Part shown: in pieces, positions 47,647-57,950 of the stretch
How positions within the stretch are numbered: position 1 is the stretch's first letter
Layout: each line of letters starts with the position of its first letter
Notes under the pieces: generated by a model
Database searches by the model: none
What the model was told of the DNA's origin: nothing
What the model saw: only the letters and a program-made list of their open reading frames with translations
Position numbers and translations under genes: made by a program
Origin: Hydrangea macrophylla
Lineage: Eukaryota > Streptophyta > Magnoliopsida > Cornales > Hydrangeaceae
DNA length: 64,000 nucleotides
NCBI GenBank assembly: GCA_033977485.1
Contig: CM066991.1
Span: 129,909,999 to 129,973,998, forward strand
Reading direction: 5' to 3'

Positions 47647-50023
47647 TGTAACACCCGTACCCGGGAAAAAGGGGTAATTATAATAATTTTTTTATATATG
47701 CATTAATTAATATAATTAGTGTATAAAATGGATTAAGGGGAGGCTTGGACTCGCCCATGTAAAAAGTGTCAGAGAGGGACACTAGTTGGGAAAAGTCCCC
47801 AGTGAGGTGGGACAGGTATTGGTATTGAAATGAAACCCATCAAAGGGTAAATTGGTAATTTGCCTTTTTAAATGATTAAATGCATTTATATGATTACATA
47901 AGTATTTGTTTAAAATGCTTCCATATTATATGTAGATATATGTGTTAGCAATTGGTTTTATGTTGGATACTCATATAAGGGTATAAATGTAAAAGATTTA
48001 AAATTAGTAGGTGCGATAGCAATTTCACAAAGTATGTGGGACCCGAGTTGGGACCCATAAGAAACTTAGACAAACACCCATTGGATAATTGGGTAGTTAA
48101 TGGAATGTTTGGGGGATTTCATAATAAGAACTTAGAAAGTTCTGGGGATGTAAATGGAAATAAAGGAAAATTTTGACAACTCATTGCATGTATGAGTATA
48201 GGTGTCAAATGAGTGTATATCACTCTCAAAATTCATAGAATTAAAAGAAAAGGAGGGAAAACCGTCACCGACGTCATAATCTCGCCGTTCCGTCACCGCC
48301 GTTCGTCGGATTCACGAATCAAAGCCATTTTCGGACTCGTGGAGGTGAGACGAACGTTTCTATACCCTTAATTTACGTTTAAATTGCTGGATTTTAGTAG
48401 CTCATACTTAATAGTGAGACGTTGTCTACCAAATTCTTGTAGGATTCATTTTGATGTTGAAATTGAGCTCTCATTGGAGAAATTCAGCACTTCTATACCT
48501 TGAATTTGGGTATAATTTTGCTTAAGGTGAGTTTTCTTACAAACCAAATGATTGTGTTTAATGGGTTCAAAGCTATATGTGATGTTAGAGATGATAATTC
48601 TTGATTAGGAATTATAAAGATGTTAATCATGTGAATTCCATATCAATTCTATGAAAATTATATGTTGATACATGAATATGTGTTTATGTGCTTATATGTC
48701 TATGTGGTAGTCAATGAGCACCGGGGAAATGGTTCATTGTTGGGAGCAATAAGGGTGGTGTAGAGGAAGAATCCGATAAACACAGAAGTCCAAGGAATAG
48801 AAGTAGCCACGGGACCAAGGGAGGTCTTCGAGTCTGAATGAACCATATAACCAGTGACTTGGCGATTACTGTTACGTCTTATGTATGAATTGTAGCATTG
48901 CATGTGTTAAACATACAATCATGCTAGAATGCTCAATAAGCGTAACGCTTAAGAAAACCGTTTTCCCTTTTCTGTTGTGGTAAATAACAACCACCGCAGG
49001 TACAGAGCAATACTCGGAGAGGAAATGATGGGAGAGATAGGAGAGATGAAAGAGATGGGGAAGATTTGGATCATGAGCTTATGATCTTATTTTAAAAATT
49101 GTAAAATATTGTAAATTGTAGTCTCACAAATGACAATGTTGGAACGTTGGGATATGTTCATGAGTTTGTAACCTTTAACTTGTATTTTGGTGGTTTGGGG
49201 TTGAACTTGGGAAAGTCTTGTATAAATTCCTATGTCTGGGTAACTATGCGTTAGTTGTTAGGTTGAACTATATCGACAAGCCGGATTGTGTCGGAAGTGT
49301 TTTGGACAAGTTCTATTTGTGTATATTATATCAAGTGTAGGTTGAGTTTATTTCCGTCTTGGCTTTGTAAAATACTAGTTTGATAAATGTTGAGTTTACT
49401 ACATCTTGTTTTGGTTCAAAAAGAGTTGAGTTCATGAATGAATTTGATAAAATTTTAGTTGTGGGTATGTGAAACATGCTTGGTTTATGTTTGGAAATGT
49501 TTAGGAATAGGTTTGAAATGATTTCCCAAAGTTTTGTGAAGTTCCCATGAGTGTTGGTTATGTTTTGACATGTTTTAAAACTTGTTGCAGCAGAATTTAG
49601 CAGTAGGAACCATTCTGCAGGAACCCGGATCGGTCCGAGTACAAAGGGTGGATCGATTCGGGGTTCTGGAGGGGCACTCTGCTCGAAAAATACCAATTCG
49701 GATCGATCCGGATTTTGTGAGCGGATCGATCCGCCCCTGTTTCCAGTAGTCGTCCACTTCTACGGAAACGTGCATATCTCTCTATAGAAAACTCAGATTT
49801 GTGCACCATTTTTCTTGTTGCAATCAGGACTCAAAGACCTATCTTTTGGTATAAAAATTTGATATACTTTTTAATGACTATTTTGCCCTTGGGTTAGTTT
49901 TTGTCACAACAAAGCTCTTAAAGGTGGTTTAATTCATATTTTTTATTCCTAATTAGTAAATTTTGGGTGTGTATCGCTTTGTTACACGTGTCCTAATCTG
50001 CTGGGGCGGGTTGGGGTGTGACA
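47647..50023 (+). repeat. 5' LTR of the Gypsy element
   Basis: Starts TGTAACACCCGTACCCGG and ends GGGTTGGGGTGTGACA, 2,377 bp, matching 55126-57512 with scattered substitutions and small indels. A cluster of GATCGATCC-type palindromes lies at about 49628-49735. Confidence 0.96.
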
Positions 50024-50028
50024 ATATT

Positions 50029-50040
50029 TGGTATCAGAGC
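50029..50040 (+). other. Primer-binding site, initiator tRNA-Met
   Basis: TGGTATCAGAGC, five bases after the 5' LTR end. Confidence 0.93.
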
Positions 50041-50221
50041 TATAGGTTAGAGCCTTCGGGGACGAGAGACGTACGACGCGTAGTGTGCATACAATGACAC
50101 GTAGCTACATGAACATGCATACACGTTTACTTAGCATGCTTTTACTATTGTTTAGCATGCCATGTGTATAATTAAAGTAACGTGTGTGTGTGTATTATAT
50201 ATAATGTGGGTGCCAGGCATT

Positions 50222-51290
50222 ATGTCTAGAGGTGACACCTTAAACCGGATGGAACGAGTTGAAAGGGCAATAGAAGGATTGGTTTGAGTCGCTGAAACTC
50301 ATGTGGTCGAAGAAAGGCCGGTACAACCGAACCCAAATCCGAGGGAGGAAGTTGTTACAATCTCAAAATTCCATAAGCAGAAACCGACCATATTCCGCAG
50401 GGAGACTAGCCCGATGAAAGCAAACTTTTGGGTTTCAGATATGGAGAAGATTTTTAGGGTATTACCATGCATAAAGGAACAGAAAGTTTTATTTGCCGCC
50501 AACATGTTAACGGGTGAAGCACAATATTGGTGGCATTCTAAACTGGGCCCGGGTCAACCAACAACTTGGGATCAATTTCTTGAGATTTTCAATGAACAAT
50601 ACTTTCCAGAATCGTTTGGGGATCAAAAAACTCAAGAGTTTATGGAGTTGGTGCAAGGGGGAAATCAGTCCGAGAGTACTCGACACAATTTACAAGTTTG
50701 GGAAGGTTTGCGGGAGATGTGATAACAACTGAAAAAGTGAAAGCAAGGAAATTTGTGGCAGAGCTTCGAAACGACATTCGAGGACGATTAACCGTATTCC
50801 GTCCAGAGACCTATGCTAAGGCATTGGACATTGCTTCTATTGCAGAGAGAACAGAATTTTTTATAAAGAGGATGAAGGCGAGAGACCTTGGGTATACTTC
50901 AAACATGCCACTACACCTAAGTCAACAAAGTAAACGATCAGCATCAAGTCAGTTTAGTGGTCAAGGTAGTGCGAAGAGGTAGAGTCCGGGAGGTTCATCG
51001 ACTAGTTTTGGCAGTGGTTCTAGTGGAAATAAACCAAGGTGTCAGAATTGTCAGAAATTTCATTGGGGCCGATGCAATCAACTTCCAAACCCACTTATTT
51101 GCAATGTTTGCCAACAACCGAGACACATCGCTAGGAATTGTCCAAATCAGAATTTAGTTATGAGGGGCCATTGCTTTACTTGCAAGGAGTTAGGGCATCA
51201 AGCTAAGGATTGTCCTACCAAGCGTCAAGGAGCTTCAGGTTCTGGTTTGTATGCGGCAAGTGCTATTACACCGAGACCTACTCAGTAACC
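50222..51290 (+). pseudogene. Gypsy gag with zinc knuckles, disabled
   Basis: From the ATG at 50222 the frame reads RMERVERAIEGLV, then a TGA at 50285, then the capsid-like region (FWVSDMEKIFRVLPC, GEAQYWWHSKLG, QFLEIFNEQYFPES). A frame change near 50700 leads to KARKFVAELRNDIRGRL, and a TAG follows near 50980. Two CX2CX4HX4C zinc knuckles (CNVCQQPRHIARNC and CFTCKELGHQAKDC) plus an irregular one lie at about 51040-51215. Gag packages element RNA. Confidence 0.87.
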
Positions 51291-51359
51291 GCCGAGGAGA
51301 GAGCAGCGGGAGGCAAGGTCGTATCAACTCAGGTCGGGAGAGACCACTTCATCTGACAC

Positions 51360-51970
51360 TGTTGTTTCAAGTATGGTTCCCATTTGCTCACACCTAGCAA
51401 ATGTGCTTGTAGATTCGGGATCCACACACTCGTTTGTATCACATCACTTCGCTAAGCAACTATATAAACCATTAGAATTTCTAGACTATGATTTATCTAT
51501 TGCAATACCGTTGGGAGCTCCGTTGGTTAGTTCAGGTGTATTTCGAAAATGTGAGATTAACATGAATGGTAAAGAATTGACCGTCGATTTGGTAATGTGA
51601 GATTAACATGAATGGTAAAGAATTGACCATCGATTTGGTACCGTTAGTTATTCAACACTTCGATGTTATAATGGGTATGGACTGGTTAGCGGCTAATCAT
51701 GCGAATATTCATTGTAACAACAAAGGGATAGAATTTCTTGTTCCAAATCAAGAAGCATTTTATTTTCAAGGCAAGAGTGTTGTCGTACAGCCGTATATTG
51801 TGTCATCCATTGAGGCATGTCGACTATTAAAGAAGGGTTGTCAGGGATTTCTGTGTAGTATTTTTGATACTAGAGGCGTCGATCTTAAACTTGAGGAGAT
51901 TTCGATAGTTAGAGAATTTTTGGATTTATTTCCCGAGGAGTTGCCTAGTGTATTGATTGACCGAGAAATT
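51360..51970 (+). pseudogene. Gypsy protease region with a 46-bp tandem duplication
   Basis: LANVLVDSGSTHSFVSHHFA contains the DSG catalytic motif of a retroelement aspartic protease. A 46-bp unit (starting GTGAGATTAACATGAATGG at 51551) is repeated at 51597, which shifts the frame and makes a stop. IMGMDWLAANHANI near 51670 follows after the shift. Confidence 0.85.
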
Positions 51971-52002
51971 TAGTTTGGTATCGATGTCGTGCCGGGGACC
52001 CA

Positions 52003-53300
52003 ACCTATTTCACGAGCACCGTATCGAATGACACCAATTGAATTGAAAGAGTTGAAGACTCAGTTATAAGAGATGCTAGACAAGGGTTTCATTCGGCCTA
52101 GTGTGTCTCCGTGGGGTGCACCTGTGTTATTTGTAAAGAAGAAGGATGGTACAATGCGGATGTGCATTGGTTACCGGGAAATCAACAAAGTAACAATTAA
52201 GAACAAGCACCCATTGCCACGTATTGACGACCTATTTGATCAGCTTCAAGGGGCTCATGTATTTTCAAAGATTGACTTGAGGTCAGGGTATCATCAACTG
52301 AAAGTTAAAGCAGAGGATGTGGAGAAAACAGCCTTTAGGACTCGCTACGGACACTATGAATTTCTAGTGATGCCGTTTGGGGTTACTAATGCACCTGTAG
52401 CTTTCATGGATTTAATGAACCGTGTGTTTAAATCATATTTGGATGAGTTTGTGATAGTTTTTATTGACAATATTCTCATTTATTCCAAGAGTCCAGAGGA
52501 GAATGAACAACACTTGAGGTTAGTCTTGCAGCGACTTGAGAGAAATAGTTATTTGGGAAGTTGAAGAAGAGTGAGTTTTGGTTGACAAATGTCACGTTCT
52601 TAGGGCATGCGATCTCAAAAGAGGGCATTTTCGTGGACCCACAGAAGATTGAAGCTGTTATGAATTGGTCGAGATCGAAAAATGTGTTAGAGATTCAAAG
52701 TTTCTTGGGATTAGCTGGATATTATAGAAGATTTGTCAAAGACTTCTCTAGAATTGCAACTGCAATGACAAGACTAATGAGGAAAGATGTACCGTTTGAA
52801 TGGAATAAGGAGTGTGAAGATTGCTTCTTAGCGTTGAAGGAGAAGTTAACAACGGCACCAATACTTGCAATTCCGACTAGTACCGAAAATTTCAGAATTT
52901 ACAGTGATGCTTCTCACCAAGGCTTGGGATGCGTTTTGACACAAGATGACAAAGTAATAGCCTATGCTTCGAGGTAGTTGAGATCTCACGAAAAGAACTA
53001 TCTAACTCACGATTTGGAGTTAGCGGCGGTAATCTTCACTTTAAATATTTGGAGACACTATTTGTACGGGAGGACATGTGAAATTTTTACCGACCACAAA
53101 AGTTTGAAGTACTTGTTCACTCAAAGCGATCTTAATATGCGACAAAGGAGGTGGTTGGAACTCATGAAGGATTACGATTTAAAAATTCAGTATCACCCTG
53201 GGAAAGCGAACGTGGTCGCCGATGCCTTAAGCCGAAAGTCGTCAGAAAGTCTAGCTTATGCCTTAACTGCACAAGAGGAACTAGAGAAAGAATTGGAATA
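52003..53300 (+). pseudogene. Gypsy reverse transcriptase and RNase H, active-site change
   Basis: [55 protein letters not shown] (first catalytic Asp), [15 protein letters not shown], then [14 protein letters not shown], where the usual second Asp of the catalytic pair is Asn (codon AAT). A TGA breaks the frame at about 52561. RNase H: FRIYSDASHQGLG, a TAG at 52975, then [13 protein letters not shown] and [13 protein letters not shown], ending [15 protein letters not shown]. Even without the stops the Asn would be expected to abolish polymerase activity. Confidence 0.92.
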
Positions 53301-53404
53301 ATTGAAACTTGAAGTTATTCTGAGAATTGAATGTGGTTTAATGGCTGCGTTTATGGCACAGCCGAGTTTAATTGGTAAAATCAAGGCTAGCCAACTTTTC
53401 GAAA

Positions 53405-53817
53405 GATATGGTTGATGACCCGTGTGTTCTTCCCAAAATCTCTCAGTGCTCGAAGACTCTTTTTCCTTAATCTCTTTCCTTGAAAAAAGGGCTTGGCTCC
53501 TCTACTTCAACGAGCCATGCTTCTTTGGATTCTCAATCGTCAACCCACATCAAGGATCTCCACCTTCTAGCTCAGAACCTCAGGCAAGCTCTTGCTCAAA
53601 GGCTTAGCTCAGTCCCCTTGCCTTCACAGCCTAGCTTGACAAAGTCCACTACAGTTCGTACAGAAGCTGAAATTCAGGCAAGGAACCTTTTGGCATCTTA
53701 ACGTTCTACAACTTTCAGAAATGCCATGGGACAACAGGAACCCATTGAGAATGCTGCCTCCCTTCTCTCCAATGACTTTGCTGGATCTTCTTCTTCCTCG
53801 CCATCAGTCTTTTTTTT
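53405..53817 (+). other. Foreign block inserted between RNase H and integrase
   Basis: Gypsy similarity runs to LIGKIKASQLFER at about 53405 and resumes at QQFKEIPGGRRPEFSFQDS at about 53818. The roughly 410 bp between have no retroelement counterpart that I know. They are open over most of their length in one + frame (IKDLHLLAQNLRQALAQRLS, TEAEIQARNLLAS, a TAA, then EPIENAASLLSNDFAGSSSS) and end TTTTTTTTGCAG, like a splice acceptor. It looks like captured host coding sequence, but I do not recognise the source. Confidence 0.5.
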
Positions 53818-55125
53818 GCAGCAGTTCAAGGAAATACCTGGGGGTAGAAGGCCAGAGTTCAGCTTTCAAGATAGTGTTTTGAGATACATCAACCGTTTAT
53901 GTGTTCCCAATGTTGGAGATTTGAGAGGTAAGGTTATGGAAGAAGCTCATAATACAAGATATTCAATACATCTGGGTAGTACCAAAATGTACCAAGATTT
54001 GCGAGAAATTTATTGGTAGAGTGATATGAAGAGAGAAGTAGCGGAATTTGTATCTAAATGTATGATATGCCAAAAAAGTGAAAATGGAACATCAACGGCC
54101 TGGAGGAGAACTACATCCTTTAGAAATACCAGAATGGAATATTATAATGGATTTTGTATCGGGATTTCCAAAATCTCAGAAGTCAAATGATAGTATCTGG
54201 GTTATTGTCGATCGGTTAACTAAGTCAGCCCATTTTCTACCTATCAAGAAGAAAAATCCATCGAAACTTGCAGAGATTTATATTCAGGAAATTATTCGAC
54301 TTCATGGAGCACTGGTTTCGACAGTGTCAGACCGTGACACTCGATTTGTGTCTAGATTTTGGGAGAGCTTACAGAGAGCTATGGGGATGACTTTACATTT
54401 TAGTACTACGTTTCATCCCCAGACCGATGGTCAGACCGAAAGGGTAATTCAGATTTTGGAAGATATGTTGAGGGTATGTGTTATGGATTTTAAGGCCGAT
54501 TGGGAGACCCATTTGCCTTTAATCGAATTCTCTTACAATAACAGTTTCCAAACTAGTATTAGGATGGGGCCTTACGAGGCATTGTACGGAAGAAAGTGTA
54601 CATCACCGGTTTGTTGGACAGAAGTTGGTGAAAAACAGCTTTTGGGACCGGAGATAGTACAAATTACTACCGACAAGATTAGATTGATTAAACAGCGGTT
54701 GTAAACAACTCAAAGTCGTTATAAAAGTTATGCATATACGGGTAGAAGACCGTTGGAATTTGAAGTGGGTGACTATGTGTTTTTGAAGGTATCCCCTTCG
54801 AAAGGCATAGCACGTTTTGGTAAGCGAGGTAAGCTCAGTCCGAGGTATGTTAGACCCTATTTGATTCTTAACCGAGTTGGACCGTTAGCTTATTGATTGG
54901 AATTGCCTCAAGAGTTATCTAATGTTCACAATATGTTCCACGTGTCGATGCTTCGACGTTATGTATCGGATCCGAGACATGTCATTATTCCAGAGCCGTT
55001 AGAGAATCGAGAGGATATGACTTATGTGGAGCATCCAATGCAAATTCTTGATAGAAAAGATCAAGTATTGAGAACCAAGGTAAGAGTAAGTTTGGGAACC
55101 AAACTCCCTTTTAGGGAGGGAAATA
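53818..55125 (+). pseudogene. Gypsy integrase, disabled, chromodomain truncated
   Basis: Zinc-binding region: VMEEAHNTRYSIHLGSTKMY with CMICQKSE, interrupted by a TAG at about 54017 and a frame change. Catalytic core: IIMDFVSGFPKSQ, VSTVSDRDTRFVSRFWESLQ and HPQTDGQTERVIQIL (Asp, Asp, Glu all present). C-terminal part: YEALYGRKCTSPVCW, then a TAA at about 54702, FEVGDYVFLKVSPSKG, FHVSMLRRYVSDP and MQILDRKDQVLRTK. A full chromodomain would follow here in Tekay-type elements, but the frame ends at 55130 with unrelated residues. Confidence 0.88.
55112..55125 (+). other. Polypurine tract of the Gypsy element
   Basis: TAGGGAGGGAAATA directly before the 3' LTR start. Confidence 0.75.
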
Positions 55126-57512
55126 TGTAACACCCGTACCCGGGAAAAAGGGGTAATTATAATTATTATTTTTTATATGCATTAATTAATATAATTAGTG
55201 TATAAAATGGATTAAGGGGAGGCTTGGACTCGCCGATGTAAAAAGTGTTCAGAGAGGGACACTAGTTGGGAAAAGTCCCCAGTGAGGTGGGACGTGTATT
55301 GGTATTGAAATGAAACCCATCGAAGGGTAAATTGGTAATTTACCTTTTTAAATGATTAAATGCATTTATATGATTACATGAGTATTTGTTTAAAATGCTT
55401 CCATATTATATGTAGATATATGTGTTAGCAATTGGTTTTATGTTGGATAGTCATATAAGGGTATAAATGAAAAAGATTTAAAATTAGTAGGTGCGATAGC
55501 AATTTCAAAAAGTATGTGGGACCCGAGTTGGGACCCATACGAAACTTAGACAAACACCCATTGGATAATTGGGTAGTTAATGGAATGTTTGGGGGATTTC
55601 ATAATAAGAACTTAGAAAGTTCCGGGGATGTAAATGGAAATAAAGGAAATTTTGACAACTCATTGCATGTATGAGTATAGGTGTCAAATGAGTGTATATC
55701 ACTCTCAAAATTCACAGAATTAAAAGAAAAAGAGGGAGAGAGCTCGGAGAAACCGTCACCGACGTCGTAATCTCGCCGTTCCGTCGCCGCCGTTCGTCGG
55801 ATTCACGAATCGAAGCCATTTTCGGACTTGTGGAGGTGAGACGAACGTTTCTATACCCTTAATTTACGTTTAAATTGTTGGATTTTAGTAGCTCATACTT
55901 AATGGTGAGACGTTGTCTACCGAATTCTTGTAGGATTCATTTTGATGTTGAAATTGAGCTCTCATTGGAGAAATTCAGCACTTCTATAGCTTCAATTTGG
56001 GTATAATTTTGCTTCAAGTGAGTTTTCTTACAAACCAAATGATTGTGTTTAATGGGTTCAAAGATATATGTGATGTTAGAGATGATAATTCTTGATTAGG
56101 AATTATAAAGATGTTAATCATGTGAATTCCATGTCAATTCTATGAAAATTATATATTGATACATGAATATGTGTTTATGTGCTTATATGTCTTGTGGTAG
56201 TCAATGAGCACCGGGGAAATGGTTCATTGTTGGGAGTAATAAGGGTGGTGTAGAGGAAGAATCCAATAAACACGGAAGTCCAAGGAATAGAAGTGGCCAC
56301 GGGACCAAGGGAGGTCTTCGGGTCTGAATGAACCATATAACCGGTGACTCGGCGATTACGGTTATGTCTTATGTATGAATTGTAGCATTGTATGTGTTAA
56401 ACATACAATCATATTAGAATGCTCACTAAGCGTAATACTTAAGAAAACCGTTTTCCCTTTTCTGTTGTGGTAAATAACAACCACCGCAGGTACAGAGCAA
56501 TACTCGGAGAGGAAATGATGGGAGAGATGGGAGAGATGAAAGAGATGGGGAAGATTTGGATCTTGAGCTTATAATCTTATTTTAAAAATTGTAAAATGTT
56601 GTAAATTGTAGTCTCACAAATGACAATGTTGGAACGTTGGGATATGTTCATGAGTTTGTAACCTTTAACTTGTATTTTGGTGGTTTGGGGTTGAACTTGG
56701 GAAAGTCTTGTATAAATTCCTATGTTTGGGTAAATATGCGGTAGTTGTTAGGTTGAACTATATCGACAAGCCGGATTGTGTCAGAAGTGTTTTGGACAAG
56801 TTCTATTTGTGTATATTATATCAAGTGTAGGTTGAGTTTATTTCCGTCTTGGCTTTGTAAAATACTAGTTTGATAAGTGTTGAGTTTACTAAATCTTGTT
56901 TTGGTTCAAAAAGAGTTGAGTTCATGAATGAATTTGATCAAATTTTAGTTGTGGGTATGTGAAACATGCTTGGTTTATGTTTGGAAATGTTTGGGAATAG
57001 GTTTGAAATGATTTTCCAAAGTTTTGTGAAGTTCCCATGAGTGTTGGTTATGTTTTGGCATGTTTTAAAACTTGTTGCATCAGAATTTAGTAGCCGGAAC
57101 CATTCTGCAGGAACCCAGATCGATCCGGGTACAAAGGGTGGATCGATCCGGGGTTCTGGAGGGACATTCTGCTAGAAAAATTCAATTCGGATCGATCCGG
57201 ATTTTGTGGGCGGATCGATCCGCCCCTGTTTCCAGCAGCCGTCCACTTTTACGGAAACGTGCATATCTCTCTCTAGAAAATTCAGATTCATGCACCGTTT
57301 TTTTTGTTGGACCGGGACTCAAAGACCTATCTTTTGGTATAAAATTTTGATATACTTATTAATGACAATTTTGCCCTTGGGTTAGTTTTTGTCACAACAA
57401 AGCTTTTAAAGGTGGTTTAATTCATATTTTTTTATTCCTAATTAGTAATTTTTGGGTGTGTATCGCTTTGTTACACGTGTCCTAATCCGCTGGGGCGGGT
57501 TGGGGTGTGACA
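55126..57512 (+). repeat. 3' LTR of the Gypsy element
   Basis: Starts TGTAACACCCGTACCCGG and ends GGGTTGGGGTGTGACA, 2,387 bp. GATCGATCCG palindromes at about 57118-57222 match those in the 5' LTR. Confidence 0.96.
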
Positions 57513-57574
57513 TGTTTTCTGTGATGAAAAAAACCCATAAAGTTTATAGTTGTGTGTACAAACTTGATAAATTG

Positions 57575-57950
57575 TCACCACAATTGATCACGTTTTAAAG
57601 AGATGACAAAATTAAAAAATTATCACCACCATTGTCACGGTTTGCAACATTGACAATATTAAAAAATTGTCACCAATATTGTCACGATTACAGTAGAGAC
57701 AATATTCATAAATTGTCACCGTTAGGGGCAGTGACAATTTTTAATCATTTGTCATGGTTCCATGCGATAACAAAGTGAAGGAAATTAACACTTTAAGGGG
57801 TCCTCAAATGAGCGTGACAAACGAAATTGTCACTGCTTGAGCAGCGACAAATATTTTTTGTCACCCCCGGAATTGTCACGGTACAGAGCAGTGACAAATG
57901 CCCTTTGTCACCGCTAATAGCAGTGACAAATCAGCCAATATGGTGCAGTG
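57575..57950. repeat. Right CACTA terminus and subterminal repeats
   Basis: TTGTCACC/TTGTCACT and GTGACAA occur at least twelve times in both orientations, and the block ends GGTGCAGTG. Confidence 0.8.

Larger units (their letters stand above)
47647..57512 (+). mobile_element. Full-length Gypsy retrotransposon (Tekay/Del-like chromovirus), defective
   Basis: Structure: 5' LTR, tRNA-Met PBS, gag, protease, RT, RNase H, integrase, purine tract, 3' LTR. The total is 9,866 bp, and pol order RT-RH-IN defines Gypsy. Flanks are TATTT (47642-47646) and TGTTT (57513-57517), a 5-bp duplication with one mismatch. LTRs of about 2.4 kb and a TGGTATCAGAGC PBS fit Tekay/Del. It lies in the right subterminal region of the CACTA interval. 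Many stops and frameshifts make it inactive, though the two LTRs remain very similar. Confidence 0.93.
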
